From: Gallaecimonas kandeliae
GTDB lineage: Bacteria > Pseudomonadota > Gammaproteobacteria > Enterobacterales > Gallaecimonadaceae
Direction: 5' to 3'
DNA length: 64,000 nucleotides
Assembly: GCF_030450055.1 (NCBI RefSeq)
Contig: NZ_CP118480.1
Coordinates: forward strand, 1,639,415 to 1,703,414
The position numbers and the translations under genes are program-made. The stretch's first letter is position 1, and the number at the start of each line of letters is the position of its first letter. Of this stretch, positions 8,870 through 18,258 are shown piece after piece. Under the pieces are notes generated by a model. The model worked only from the letters and a program-made list of their open reading frames with translations, did no database searches and was not told where the DNA came from.

Positions 8870-10018
8870 TCAGTAGGCGGCTTCGAACACCTGGCGGCTC
8901 AGCGCCAGGGTGACGCCGCCGTCTTCGCCCAGGGCCGTCATGCCCTTGCGTTCCAGGGCCGCCACCAGCCCATCGATAGCGCTCTCTTCAACGCCGTAGT
9001 CGCGCAGCCGGGTCGGTACGTCCAGGGACTGGAAGAAGCTTTCCATCTTGGCGATGGCGCCTTCGATGCGTTCCTCTTCGCTGCCGCCTGTCACGGCAAA
9101 GACGCGCTCGGCAAATTGCAGCAGCTTGGCGCGCTTGGCGTCCTTCCTTACCCGCAGCATGGCCGGCAGCACTATGGCCAAGGTGCGGCCGTGGTCTATG
9201 CCGAAGCGGGCGGTGAGCTCGTGGCCCAGGCTATGGGTGGACCAGTCCTGGGCGACGCCGACACCGACGATGCCGTTGAGGGCCATGGTGGCGGCCCACA
9301 TCAGGTTGGCCCGCACATCGTAGTTCAGGGGCTTGGCCATGGCTTTGGGGCCTTCTTCCAGCAAGGTCAGCAGCAGGCCTTCGCTGAACCTGTCCTGCAC
9401 CGGCGCCACAGAAGGGGTCATGTACTGCTCCATGACATGGACGAAGGCGTCCACCACGCCGTTGGCCACCTGGCGGGGGGGCAGGCTGTAGGTGGTGGCC
9501 GGATCCAGCACCGCGAATCGGGGTTTGACCTTATCGGAGACGAAGGCCAGCTTGTCGGGGCCGCGGGTGATGACGGCGGCGCCGTTGGTCTCGGAGCCGG
9601 TGGCCGGCAACGTCAGCACAGTGCCTATGGGCAGGGCGGCCTTGACCGGGCTCTGTTTGGCGAGGATGTCCCAGGGATCCAGGCCGTCGAAGCCAATGGC
9701 GGCGGCGATGAACTTGGTGCCGTCCAGCACCGAGCCGCCGCCCACGGCCAGCAGGAAATCAAAACCTTCGTTGCGGACGAGCGCCACCGCCTGCATCAGG
9801 GTCTCATAGCGGGGGTTGGGCTCTATGCCGCCGAACTCGCCGAAGGGCATGCCCTTGAGGGCCGCCTTGACCTGGTCATAGACGCCGTTTTGGAAGATGG
9901 AGCCGCCGCCATAGGTGAGCAGCACCTTGGCGCCCTCGGGGATATGGCGGGCCAGCTGGGCGATTTCCCCTTCGCCAAAGCGGATGACGGTGGGGCTGTG
10001 GTAGACGAAATTCTGCAT
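8870..10018 (-). CDS. YqhD-type iron-containing alcohol dehydrogenase
   Basis: NADPH-dependent aldehyde reductase/alcohol dehydrogenase of the butanol dehydrogenase-like Fe-ADH group, probably detoxifying short aldehydes. The 382-residue protein tracks E. coli YqhD closely: Tyr-Gly-Gly-Gly-Ser near 35-40, Gly-Gly-Gly-Ser-Val-Leu-Asp-Gly-Thr-Lys-Phe near 92-102, Leu-Pro-Ala-Thr-Gly-Ser-Glu-Thr, then Asp-Ala-Phe-Val-His and His-Ser-Leu-Gly-His-Glu-Leu, which supply the metal ligands. I use ATG 10018 because it matches family N-termini; a TTG at 10036 is possible and neither has a clear ribosome site. It converges on eda and appears monocistronic. Confidence 0.9.
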   Translation of the reverse strand: MQNFVYHSPTVIRFGEGEIAQLARHIPEGAKVLLTYGGGSIFQNGVYDQVKAALKGMPFGEFGGIEPNPRYETLMQAVALVRNEGFDFLLAVGGGSVLDGTKFIAAAIGFDGLDPWDILAKQSPVKAALPIGTVLTLPATGSETNGAAVITRGPDKLAFVSDKVKPRFAVLDPATTYSLPPRQVANGVVDAFVHVMEQYMTPSVAPVQDRFSEGLLLTLLEEGPKAMAKPLNYDVRANLMWAATMALNGIVGVGVAQDWSTHSLGHELTARFGIDHGRTLAIVLPAMLRVRKDAKRAKLLQFAERVFAVTGGSEEERIEGAIAKMESFFQSLDVPTRLRDYGVEESAIDGLVAALERKGMTALGEDGGVTLALSRQVFEAAY

Positions 10019-10103
10019 GGGAGAGGGACAAATCAACTAAAAAGCCAAGCCCCCGATACTACGACAGCCAGGCCGTCCCTGCCAGAGACGGCCTGTTGCT
10101 GCC

Positions 10104-12221
10104 TCAGGTGCGCAGCTTGCCCAGTTCCCTATCCAGATCCCCCACCAGGCCGTGCAGTTGCTGGCCCGATTGCTCGGCCTGCTGGGCCAGTGCCGCCAGC
10201 TCGTTGGCGGCGCTGCCGATGCCGGTGATGTTGCGGTTGATCTCGTCGCTTACCGAGCTCTGCTCCTCGGCGGCCGTGGCCATCTGGGTGACGTGGTCGT
10301 TGATGGTGTCGATGAGCCTCACCACCTGGGTCAAATCCTCCAGGGCGCTCTGGGCCTGGCCGACGGTGCTGCTGGCCCGCTCCACCCCCTGGTCCATGAC
10401 GGCGACGGTGGCGCTTACCTCCTGGTTGAGGCTGTTGATGACGCCGGCGATTTCGTCCGTGGAACTGCGGGTCTTGGCGGCCAGGGCCCGCACCTCGTCC
10501 GCCACCACAGCGAAGCCGCGGCCCTGCTCGCCGGCCCGGGCCGCTTCGATGGCGGCGTTCAGGGCCAGCAGGTTGGTCTGCTCGGCGATGGCGCGGATCA
10601 CTTCCAGAATGGAGTTGATGTCGGCGCTGCGGGCCGCTACCTGGTTGACGGCGGTGGCGGCGGTGGACATGTCGTCGGCCAGGCCCTTGACGTCGGCCAC
10701 GGCCGAGCCCAGGGTGGTTCTGGAGCCCTGGACGGCGCCGTTGGCCTGGCTGGCCTCGTCGGCGGCCTGGGCGGCGAAGCGGGCCACCTCGCTGGCGGCG
10801 GCGCTCATCTGGTTCATGGCGGTAACCACCGACTCTATCTCGCCGTGCTGGCGGGCCACCAGGTTACGGGTGTCGGAGGCAATGCGGGCGCTGCCTTCGG
10901 CCTGGCGCTGCACGTCGAGGCTGACCCCTTTGAGGTGGTCGACCATGCCCCTGAGCTTGCCGAGGAAACGGTTGAAACCGCCGGCCAGGGTGATCAGCTC
11001 CTGGTGGGTGTCGATGCTGACTTCCTTGGTCAGATCCCCCTCGCTGCCGTTGAGATCGTCCATGCGGCCGTTGAGTGTCTTGAGGGGGGTGGTGATGGTG
11101 CGTACCAGCACCAGCATCACGGCCAGACCCAACAGGATCACCAGCACCCCTATGCCGGCCTGGCTCAGCACCAGCTGGTCAAAGTCATGGCCTATGGACC
11201 GGTTCATGGCGTCCACGTCTTTGAGGGCCAAGGCCTTGGGCACTTCGATGACCAGGGTCCAGATCTGGTTGGCGGCCTGGATGTCCACCGGGTAGGCGAC
11301 GATGAGGCTGTCGCCGGTTTCCAGCCGGCCCTTGCCATGCAGGCCGAGGATCTTGTCGGCCAAGGCCGGCATCACCTCCTTGAGCGGTTTGGCCAGCTTG
11401 TCCTTGTGGTGGCTGGCACCCACCAGCAGGCCGAGGCGGGACAGCAGCATCACCTTGGCCTGGCCGCCGTAGAGGGACTGGGACAGGGCCTCGACCTTCT
11501 TCTGGAAGATGGGCAGGTTCATGTCGACCCCCACCACGCCCCGGAAGCGGTTGTCGGCCATCACCGGCACCGTCAGGGAGGTCATCAGCTCCGAATAGCC
11601 GGGGGTGATCTCGTAGAGGTAGGGCTCCATCAGGCAGGGCTTGTGGGTGTCCATGGCGCAGAGGTACCACTCGGCTTCACGCAGGCCGTTGGCCCCTATG
11701 GTGGCCACGTGCTTTTCCTCGGCGTCGTCCACCACCTGCTGTTCTATCTTGCCGTCGCGGTTGCGGGTGAAATAGATCTCCAGGGTGCCGACCCCCTTCA
11801 CCGAATGCTTGAAGCCCTCCTTGAAGTCGGCGTCGCGGCCGTCATAGCCGTTGGCCTCGAACTGGCTGTAGATGGAACTCAGGCCCTGGTTGGCGGCCAG
11901 CATGGATTTGTCCAGCTCCACCACCTTGTCCCGGGCCAGAGGGGCGCCGGACTCGATGCTGCCCTTGAGTTGGCCGGCCAGGGACAGGGGCACCCTGAAG
12001 GCGCCGTTGACGAGGCCGGCCATCTGCTCGCCGTACTGGCCGGCCTGGGCCTCCAGGCGCCGCATCAGTTCGTCTTCCACCTGGCGGGTGCTCTCGCCCC
12101 TGACTTTGCCGGCGGTGCTGCCCAGGAAGCCGGCCACCACCAGGGTCAGGACGCCGATAGACACCAACAGCAGCAGCCCTGTTGTCAGGAACAGCTTGAA
12201 GGCAAGGGAGCGTTCTCTCAT
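10104..12221 (-). CDS. methyl-accepting chemotaxis protein with dCache sensor
   Basis: Inner-membrane chemoreceptor signalling through CheW/CheA. Domains in order: TM1 at about residues 8-32, a periplasmic double-Cache domain of about 310 residues, TM2 near 350-375, HAMP near 376-430, and a coiled-coil signalling domain. The hairpin tip carries [19 protein letters not shown]. Residues Trp-Tyr in the Cache domain (Ala-Glu-Trp-Tyr-Leu-Cys) resemble amine or amino-acid pockets, but the ligand is unknown. No C-terminal NWETF-like tether is present. I take ATG 12221 (GGAGG 8 nt upstream) over TTG 12224. Length is 705 residues. Confidence 0.93.
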   Translation of the reverse strand: MRERSLAFKLFLTTGLLLLVSIGVLTLVVAGFLGSTAGKVRGESTRQVEDELMRRLEAQAGQYGEQMAGLVNGAFRVPLSLAGQLKGSIESGAPLARDKVVELDKSMLAANQGLSSIYSQFEANGYDGRDADFKEGFKHSVKGVGTLEIYFTRNRDGKIEQQVVDDAEEKHVATIGANGLREAEWYLCAMDTHKPCLMEPYLYEITPGYSELMTSLTVPVMADNRFRGVVGVDMNLPIFQKKVEALSQSLYGGQAKVMLLSRLGLLVGASHHKDKLAKPLKEVMPALADKILGLHGKGRLETGDSLIVAYPVDIQAANQIWTLVIEVPKALALKDVDAMNRSIGHDFDQLVLSQAGIGVLVILLGLAVMLVLVRTITTPLKTLNGRMDDLNGSEGDLTKEVSIDTHQELITLAGGFNRFLGKLRGMVDHLKGVSLDVQRQAEGSARIASDTRNLVARQHGEIESVVTAMNQMSAAASEVARFAAQAADEASQANGAVQGSRTTLGSAVADVKGLADDMSTAATAVNQVAARSADINSILEVIRAIAEQTNLLALNAAIEAARAGEQGRGFAVVADEVRALAAKTRSSTDEIAGVINSLNQEVSATVAVMDQGVERASSTVGQAQSALEDLTQVVRLIDTINDHVTQMATAAEEQSSVSDEINRNITGIGSAANELAALAQQAEQSGQQLHGLVGDLDRELGKLRT

Positions 12222-12293
12222 CAAACCACCTCCGTGAAGGACTTGTCTTGTTATCGGCCGGCCTGGGCTTTTCTACAGCCTTTCCTTAAACGT

Positions 12294-12728
12294 CTAGCAG
12301 CTTAATGGCTTGGCGAACAAGATCTTGCCGTTGTGCTCGCCACAGGCTTGGTAGCCGTTCCTGGCCAGCAGCGCCAGCATGGCGGGAAAGCGCCCCGAGG
12401 ATTTGACCTCGATACGGCCATAACCCTGGCCGGCGGCCCAGGCTTCTTGGGCTTCCAGCAGCAACTGGGCCAGGCCCTGGCGGCGGTAGGGCGGCAATAC
12501 CCCTCCCAGCCAGGAATAAAAGGTTGTATCGTCAAGGGCATAGCCAAGCTTAAAGGCGGCGGGCACCCCATCCACCAGGGCCACCAGGCAAAGGTGGGGG
12601 CCGGTGAACCGGGCCCGGTACTGCGCCACAGAGCGGCCGCCGCCGAATTCCGGCAGGGCGGCCTCCAAGGTGGCGGCCAGGGCCAGATCCGCATGTAGGA
12701 CCGATATGCGCTTAGAGCAGATAGACAT
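12294..12728 (-). CDS. GNAT-family N-acetyltransferase
   Basis: Small (144-residue) acetyl-CoA-dependent transferase. The acetyl-CoA loop is seen as Leu-Pro-Pro-Tyr-Arg-Arg-Gln-Gly-Leu-Ala-Gln (motif A, Q/RxxGxG/A type, near residues 78-88), after a beta strand with Ser-Trp-Leu-Gly-Gly-Val. The substrate is unknown. The ATG at 12728 has GGAAGTGA just upstream, and that site lies inside the divergent neighbour. The two 5' ends overlap by 23 bp (12706-12728). Confidence 0.8.
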   Translation of the reverse strand: MSICSKRISVLHADLALAATLEAALPEFGGGRSVAQYRARFTGPHLCLVALVDGVPAAFKLGYALDDTTFYSWLGGVLPPYRRQGLAQLLLEAQEAWAAGQGYGRIEVKSSGRFPAMLALLARNGYQACGEHNGKILFAKPLSC

Positions 12729-14256
12729 TCTTCACTTCCAGGGTATCAAGGCGCTCTCCCTGCCTTTGGACCAGGCCACCACCCTCATCGGCGAAAACGC
12801 CTGGGGGCGGCGCTCCTTCCTCAATGCCCTGGACAGGGTCATGGGGCCACAGGGCGTGGAGGCGGTGTTCGAAGAGGCCGATTTTTACCAAGGCACCGAC
12901 CAACTGCAACTGAGCCTAACTTTCGTGGAGCGCCAAGGCGGCCACTGGCGGCGGCTGCGCTACAGGCCCCTGCGCCAGCTGATGTGGGGCCAGTCTGACG
13001 GCCATATGCGCATCCGCCTCTGCTGGCAGGCGAGGCTGGGGCAGGGCAGCCGCCTCTTCTTTGCCGATGCCAAGGGCCAGCCCCTGGAGGCGGAGCAGTG
13101 CCAGCGCCTGGCCCGCCACCTCTTGGCCCTGCACCCCTTGCTGCGCCTTGGTTTCCCCGAACCCGAACACCTGGCCAAGACCCCTTGGCTGAAGACGCTG
13201 CTGGACGCCCCCGAGCAGTTCAAGGAGCAGGCCCTGGAAGAGGGGCTGGCCTCGGTGAAGGCGGTGCTGGCCCGCTATTTCAGCGAAGAGGCGCCCAAGG
13301 TGCCGCGCAGCCGCTTTGCCATCGCCCGCCAACCGGTCAACTGGCAGGCCATCCGCACCCTGGAGCAGGTGATCACCCAATCGAGCCGCCAGACGAGGAT
13401 GGCGCTGCTGGGACTCTTCGGGGTCATGATGGTCCAGGAAGGGGACAAGCCCCTGGCCCGCCTGGCCAGGCCGTTACTGCTGCTGGACATGCCGGAGGCG
13501 CGGCTGCACCCGGTGATGCTGGCGACCTTCTGGAGCCTGGTGTCCCAGCTGCCCTTGGGGCGGCTGCTGTTGACCCAGTCGGCGGAGCTGCTGGGAGCCC
13601 AGGATCTGATGGCCATCCGCCGTCTGGTGCGGCGCCAGGGGGAGCTCCGCTGTTTTCGCCTCAAGCAGTTGCTGCGGGAGGACGACTACCGGCGGATCGG
13701 CTTCCACCTGAGGGTCAACAGGCCCAGCAGCCTCTTCGCCCGCTGCTGGCTGCTGGTGGAGGGGGAGACCGAGATCTGGTTGATGTCGGAGCTGGCCCAC
13801 CTGGCCGGGGTACACCTGGCCGCCGAAGGCATCAAGGTCATCGATTTCGCCCAATGTGGCCTCAAACCGCTGCTGCACCTGGCCCGGGACCTGGGCATAG
13901 GGGTCCATGTGCTTTGCGACGGCGACGAAGCCGGCGACCGCTACGCCGACAAGGTGAGGGGCACTCTCGGCAATCAGGCGGAGGCCAGCCTGACCCAACT
14001 GCCAGCCCTGGATATAGAGCACTTCTTCTTCGAAGAGGGCTATGGGGCCTTGTTCCGGCATCTGGCCCACTGGCATGGCCATGGCGAGCCCAGCTCCATC
14101 ATCCGCACCGCCATCAGCAGGCTGTCCAAGCCGGAGGTGGCGCTGCGCATCGCCGAAGAGGCCGGCAAGCGCGGCAAGGAAGGGGTGCCGGTACTGCTGC
14201 GACGGCTCTTCAGCCAACTGCGACAAGCGGCCCTGGCCAGCGCCCCCAAGGGCTGA
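12706..14256 (+). CDS. YbjD-like OLD-family ATPase/TOPRIM protein
   Basis: Resembles E. coli YbjD along its length: an SMC/OLD-type ATPase N-terminal part and a TOPRIM C-terminal part (Leu-Val-Glu-Gly-Glu-Thr-Glu near residue 350, then Cys-Asp-Gly-Asp-Glu-Ala-Gly near 405). OLD proteins are ATP-dependent nucleases. The start ATG 12706 has AGGA 5 nt upstream and gives a family-like Met-Arg-Leu-Glu-Gln-Ile-Asp; the longer frame to 12604 is not needed. Oddity: the Walker A loop reads Gly-Glu-Asn-Ala-Trp-Gly-Arg-Arg-Ser-Phe-Leu (about residues 29-39), so the usual Gly-Lys-Ser/Thr is Gly-Arg-Arg. ATP hydrolysis may be lost or altered. Length is 516 residues against about 552 in E. coli. Confidence 0.85.
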   Translation: MRLEQIDILHFQGIKALSLPLDQATTLIGENAWGRRSFLNALDRVMGPQGVEAVFEEADFYQGTDQLQLSLTFVERQGGHWRRLRYRPLRQLMWGQSDGHMRIRLCWQARLGQGSRLFFADAKGQPLEAEQCQRLARHLLALHPLLRLGFPEPEHLAKTPWLKTLLDAPEQFKEQALEEGLASVKAVLARYFSEEAPKVPRSRFAIARQPVNWQAIRTLEQVITQSSRQTRMALLGLFGVMMVQEGDKPLARLARPLLLLDMPEARLHPVMLATFWSLVSQLPLGRLLLTQSAELLGAQDLMAIRRLVRRQGELRCFRLKQLLREDDYRRIGFHLRVNRPSSLFARCWLLVEGETEIWLMSELAHLAGVHLAAEGIKVIDFAQCGLKPLLHLARDLGIGVHVLCDGDEAGDRYADKVRGTLGNQAEASLTQLPALDIEHFFFEEGYGALFRHLAHWHGHGEPSSIIRTAISRLSKPEVALRIAEEAGKRGKEGVPVLLRRLFSQLRQAALASAPKG

Positions 14257-14303
14257 GGCCTGTGGCAAAATAGGTGGCCTAGCTCCGCTCCCGAGACTGT
14301 CCT

Positions 14304-15479
14304 GTGCCTCGCGTTCCCTTTTCGTTGCTGCTGACCCTGGGCCTGGTCGCCATGTTGACCCCCCTGGCCATCGACATGTACCTGCCCAGCCTGCCGCGCA
14401 TCGCCCGGGATCTGGGGGTGGCGCCCGGCGCCGTGCAGGGTACCGTCTCCGCTTATGTGGCGGGCTTCGCCCTTGGCCAACTGGCGCTGGGGCCCCTGGC
14501 GGACAGCCTGGGCCGCCGGCCGGTGCTGCTCTGGGGCACCCTGGTATTCACCCTGCTGTGCCCGCTTTGCGCCCTGAGCACCGACATCGGCTTCCTGCAG
14601 TGGTTGCGCATAGGGCAGGGCGGGGCCGGGGCCGCCGCCTCTGTGGTGATCTATGCGCTGCTGCGGGATCTGGTGTCCGATCGCAACGAGCTGGCCAGGC
14701 TCTTCTCCACCATCACCCTGGTGGTGACCCTGGCGCCGCTGCTGGCACCCATGCTGGGCGGTTGGGTGCTGCTGCTGGCCGACTGGCACGCCATCTTCTG
14801 GGTATTGGGCGCCTTCGGGGCCGCCGCCTGCCTGCTGGTGGCGGCCAAGGTGCCTGAGACCCTGCCGGCTAAGGCGCCCCTGGCCCTTGGCACAGTGCTG
14901 GGCAATTACCGCACCTTGCTGGCAAAACCGGCGCTGCTGGGGCTGATGTTCTGCTCCGGCCTGTCCTTCAGTGGCCTGATGGCCTTCCTCACCGCCGGCT
15001 CCTTTGTCTACATCGACCAATTCGGGGTGCCCGAGGGCCATTTCGGCTACTACTTCGGCCTCAACGTCTTGTCGCTGATGGCGCTGACCTTCGTCAACGG
15101 CCGCCTGGTGGGGCGCAAGGGGGCCGAGCGCCTGCTGGCCTTTGCCCTGGGGCTGCAATGCCTGGCGGCCCTGGTGGCCCTGGCCACGGCTTGGTGGAAT
15201 GGCCCCTTCTGGCTGCTGGTGGTGGCGGTGATGACTTATGTGGGCTGCCTGTCGATGGTGGGCTCCAACATCATGGCCCTGGTGCTGGAGCAGCTGCCGG
15301 CCCTGGCCGGTACCGCCGCCTCCCTGACCGGCAGCCTGCGCTTTGGCATAGGGGCCGGTGTCGGCGCCCTGATGGCCGCCGCCCAGGGCCACGATGCCTT
15401 GGCCATGACAGGCACCATGACCGCCAGCGTGCTGCTGGCCTGTTTCAGCTTTTGGGGCCTTTATCGCCGATTTCGCTGA
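14304..15479 (+). CDS. Bcr/CflA-family multidrug MFS exporter
   Basis: Inner-membrane proton antiporter with about 12 hydrophobic segments in 391 residues. The Bcr/CflA signature is clear: Leu-Ala-Ile-Asp-Met-Tyr-Leu-Pro-Ser-Leu-Pro in TM1, Gly-Pro-Leu-Ala-Asp-Ser-Leu-Gly-Arg-Arg-Pro after TM2, and Gly-Gly-Trp-Val-Leu in the middle. E. coli Bcr exports bicyclomycin and other compounds; the substrate here is unknown. The start is GTG 14304 with only a weak ribosome site. It follows the YbjD-like gene by 47 nt on the same strand and may be read through from it. Confidence 0.88.
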   Translation: MPRVPFSLLLTLGLVAMLTPLAIDMYLPSLPRIARDLGVAPGAVQGTVSAYVAGFALGQLALGPLADSLGRRPVLLWGTLVFTLLCPLCALSTDIGFLQWLRIGQGGAGAAASVVIYALLRDLVSDRNELARLFSTITLVVTLAPLLAPMLGGWVLLLADWHAIFWVLGAFGAAACLLVAAKVPETLPAKAPLALGTVLGNYRTLLAKPALLGLMFCSGLSFSGLMAFLTAGSFVYIDQFGVPEGHFGYYFGLNVLSLMALTFVNGRLVGRKGAERLLAFALGLQCLAALVALATAWWNGPFWLLVVAVMTYVGCLSMVGSNIMALVLEQLPALAGTAASLTGSLRFGIGAGVGALMAAAQGHDALAMTGTMTASVLLACFSFWGLYRRFR

Positions 15480-15537
15480 TTTATTGAGCTTTCAGGTGCC
15501 ATTTTGCCGGCTTTCTAGGCAAGCGCACCGACAGCTG

Positions 15538-15565
15538 TTGCAAAGGCCATAAAAGTCCGTATAGT
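15538..15565 (+). promoter_or_regulatory. promoter of the initiator tRNA locus
   Basis: TTGCAA at 15538-15543 and TATAGT at 15560-15565 with a 16-bp spacer, followed by a GC-rich discriminator, as is usual for growth-rate-controlled tRNA promoters. The mature tRNA starts 13 nt after the -10. Confidence 0.65.
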
Positions 15566-15578
15566 GGCCGCCATCAGA

Positions 15579-15655
<77 letters not shown>

Positions 15656-15687
15656 AATTTAAGATCAATGCTTTTATTCAGGATTGA

Positions 15688-15745
15688 CCGACGACCCAGG
15701 TCGTCGCAGCAGGGCTGCCCGTTCCAATCCGGGCTCCCGCAACCA
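15688..15745 (+). pseudogene. decayed tRNA-fMet 3' fragment between the two intact copies
   Basis: The end of this stretch repeats the tRNA T-arm and acceptor strand, including the 16 nt from GGGCTCCCGC to CAACCA plus following AAA. The T-loop is enlarged to 8 nt (TTCCAATC between GCCCG and CGGGC). The 5' half is replaced by a perfect 8-bp hairpin CGACGACC/GGTCGTCG at 15689-15706. No D-arm or anticodon arm can be formed. I read it as a remnant of a third tandem copy. Confidence 0.6.
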
Positions 15746-15819
15746 AACAAATTTCTGTGCCATCTGAGGGGCAGAAAGACAACGCAAGGCACCAGACCAG
15801 GGCCAAGCTACGAAATTGA

Positions 15820-15896
<77 letters not shown>

Positions 15897-15901
15897 AATA
15901 G

Positions 15902-15930
15902 AAAACCCAGCCTTAGCGCTGGGTTTTTCT
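15902..15930 (+). terminator. terminator of the tRNA-fMet operon
   Basis: AAAACCCAGC and GCTGGGTTTTT arms around a 6-nt loop, followed by further T, just after the second tRNA. Confidence 0.9.
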
Positions 15931-16118
15931 TTATCTGGACCCGGCAGATCCTTGGGCGCTATGGCTCCGAGGTTTACTTGCTAGGCATCACTGGTTGTTG
16001 CGTTGGCGATAAAGCCTTTAACTGCGTCACAACCTGGCGATCTGGCCTGACCTCTTTGATTGTTCCTTGCCCTGGGCCCTGTAGAATAGCGCGTCCTGTT
16101 AAGAAGTCGGAGCAGTTG

Positions 16119-18218
16119 GTGCAGATGCAGGGGACTTACAACCTGGCCCTGGTGGCCCTGTCCTTTGGGGTGGCTGTGATGGCCTCCTTTACGGCCCTGG
16201 ATCTGGCCGGCAGGGTCAGGGCGGCGCGCCAGGGCAAACGGCGGCTGCTCTGGCGCTGGGGCGGCGCCTTCGCCATGGGGACCGGGATCTGGGCCATGCA
16301 TTTTATCGGCATGCTGGCCCTGCAACTGCCCATGAAGACGGGTTACGACCTGGGGCTGACCGCCTTGTCCATGCTGGCAGCCGTGTTGTCCTCGGCCCTG
16401 GCCCTTGGCCTGGTCAATGTGCCCCGGCTCGGTGGTGGCCGCCTCTTGGCAGGTGGCCTGGCCATGGGCCTTGGGATCTGTGCCATGCACTACGTGGGCA
16501 TGGCGGCCATGGAAATGCCCACCCGCATCCACTACGACGGGGCCTTGCTGTGGCTGTCGGTGCTGGTGGCGGTCAGCGCCGCCAGTGCGGCGCTCTGGCT
16601 GGCTTTCAGGCTCAACCCCGGCAGTGACAGGCCTGCCCTGGGCTACCGCCTGGCTGCTGCCCTGGCTATGGGGGTCGCCATCTGCGGCATGCACTACACC
16701 GGCATGGCGGCGGCGCGTTTTCCCCTGGCTACCGGTGGCATGGCCAGTGACGCCCTTTCTTCCATTCACCTGGCCATTGGGGTGGCCCTGGTGGCTGCCA
16801 GCATCATGATGGCCGGCCTGGTGATGGCGGTCTTCGATGCCCACCTCGCGTCCCACAATGCCCGGCTGGCGGCCTCCCTCCAAGAGGCCAACGCCGAGTT
16901 GCAGGCCATGGTGATGCACGATCCCCTGACCCGGCTGCCCAACCGGCTGCTGCTGGAGCAGCGCCTGGATGCCGTGTTGGCTGAGGCCCGGCGCCTCACC
17001 TTGCCTTTCGCCGTCTTCTTCGTGGATCTCGACAGGTTCAAGGGGGTCAACGACTCCCTTGGCCACCATGTGGGGGATGCCCTGATCCAGGCGGCGGCCT
17101 CGCGTCTCAAGAAGGCCCTAGGGGACGACGGCTTGGTGGCCAGGGTCGGCGGCGACGAGTTCCTGGTGCTGACCTTTGCCGGTACAGACAGGGCCAAGAG
17201 TGCGGCCCTGGCCGAGGAAATGGTGGCGCTGATGACCAGCGCCTTTTGCCTGGACGGCAACGAGGTGCGGATCTCTTGCAGCGTCGGCATCAGCTGTTAC
17301 CCGGACAACGGTGCCGACAAGCACGAGTTGATGGTCCATGCCGACGCCGCCATGTACCAGGCCAAGGCGGCCGGGCGCAGTAACTTCCAGTTTTTCGAGG
17401 CCGGCATGACCTCGGCCGTGGAACGGCGCCAGGTGCTGGAAAAGCGGCTGCGCCTGGCCCTGGAGCAGGGCAGCCTGAGCCTGGCCTACCAGCCCAAGAT
17501 CTTGGTGGCCGACAACAGCCTCACCGGCCTCGAAGCCTTGCTGCGTTGGCAGGATGAAGAGCTGGGGCAGGTGTCGCCGGACGAGTTGATCCCGGTAGCG
17601 GAGGAGACGGGCCTGATCCTGCCCCTGGGGGACTGGGTGCTGCGCACCGCCTGCGCCCAGGCGGCGGCCTGGTCCACTCGCTTCGAATCCCCCCTGCCGG
17701 TGGCGGTCAACCTCTCCGCCATCCAGCTCAACCAGCATGACTTCGTTAAGCAGGTGAGCGCCATTCTGGTCGAGACAGGCCTGGATCCCGCCTTGCTGGA
17801 GTTGGAACTGACCGAGAGCGCCGTGATGCAGAATCCGGAGCGGGCCCGCGGCATTCTGGAGGCGCTGCGCAAGCTGGGGGTGACCCTGTCCATCGATGAC
17901 TTCGGCACCGGCTATTCCAACCTGGTGCAACTCAAACGTTTCCCCATACACCGACTGAAGATAGACAGATCCTTCACCGCCGGTGTGCTCAACGATCCCC
18001 AGGATGCGGCCATAGTACAGGCGGTGATGGCCCTGGCTCACAGCCTCAAGCTGGACGTGGTGGCAGAAGGGGTGGAAACCGAGGATCAGCTGGACTTCAT
18101 CCGCGCCCTGCAGGGCCAGCAGTACCAGGGCTACCTGTGTAGCAAGGCTCTGGCTCCCCTTGAGCTGGAGGCCTTCCTGGCCGACTGGCAGCAGCCGGGC
18201 AGACGCAAGCGGGCATAA
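16119..18218 (+). CDS. MHYT-GGDEF-EAL cyclic-di-GMP enzyme
   Basis: Membrane sensor coupled to cyclic-di-GMP turnover. The N-terminal ~250 residues form an MHYT domain of about seven helices carrying Met-His-Phe-Ile-Gly-Met, Met-His-Tyr-Val-Gly-Met and Met-His-Tyr-Thr-Gly-Met, proposed to bind copper and sense O2, CO or NO. A GGDEF domain follows (Val-Gly-Gly-Asp-Glu-Phe intact, no RxxD inhibitory site upstream). The EAL domain keeps its catalytic set (Glu-Ala-Leu-Leu-Arg-Trp, Glu-Leu-Thr-Glu-Ser, Asp-Asp-Phe-Gly-Thr-Gly-Tyr-Ser, Lys-Ile-Asp-Arg-Ser, Glu-Gly-Val-Glu-Thr). Both activities look possible. GTG 16119 is 6 nt after GGAG; ATG 16125 is the alternative; the frame is open back to 15978. 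Confidence 0.93.
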   Translation: MQMQGTYNLALVALSFGVAVMASFTALDLAGRVRAARQGKRRLLWRWGGAFAMGTGIWAMHFIGMLALQLPMKTGYDLGLTALSMLAAVLSSALALGLVNVPRLGGGRLLAGGLAMGLGICAMHYVGMAAMEMPTRIHYDGALLWLSVLVAVSAASAALWLAFRLNPGSDRPALGYRLAAALAMGVAICGMHYTGMAAARFPLATGGMASDALSSIHLAIGVALVAASIMMAGLVMAVFDAHLASHNARLAASLQEANAELQAMVMHDPLTRLPNRLLLEQRLDAVLAEARRLTLPFAVFFVDLDRFKGVNDSLGHHVGDALIQAAASRLKKALGDDGLVARVGGDEFLVLTFAGTDRAKSAALAEEMVALMTSAFCLDGNEVRISCSVGISCYPDNGADKHELMVHADAAMYQAKAAGRSNFQFFEAGMTSAVERRQVLEKRLRLALEQGSLSLAYQPKILVADNSLTGLEALLRWQDEELGQVSPDELIPVAEETGLILPLGDWVLRTACAQAAAWSTRFESPLPVAVNLSAIQLNQHDFVKQVSAILVETGLDPALLELELTESAVMQNPERARGILEALRKLGVTLSIDDFGTGYSNLVQLKRFPIHRLKIDRSFTAGVLNDPQDAAIVQAVMALAHSLKLDVVAEGVETEDQLDFIRALQGQQYQGYLCSKALAPLELEAFLADWQQPGRRKRA

Positions 18219-18252
18219 AAAAACGGGGCCAATTGGCCCCGTTCCTTTTTTC
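18219..18252. terminator. bidirectional terminator between the c-di-GMP gene and gapA
   Basis: AACGGGGCC-AATT-GGCCCCGTT with A-rich left and T-rich right flanks between converging genes. Confidence 0.9.
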
Positions 18253-18258
18253 TTACTC

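Noticed and set aside
10152-12305. 717-codon plus-strand frame opposite the chemoreceptor gene
   Set aside because: Shadow frame; the minus-strand product has complete dCache, HAMP and signalling domains.
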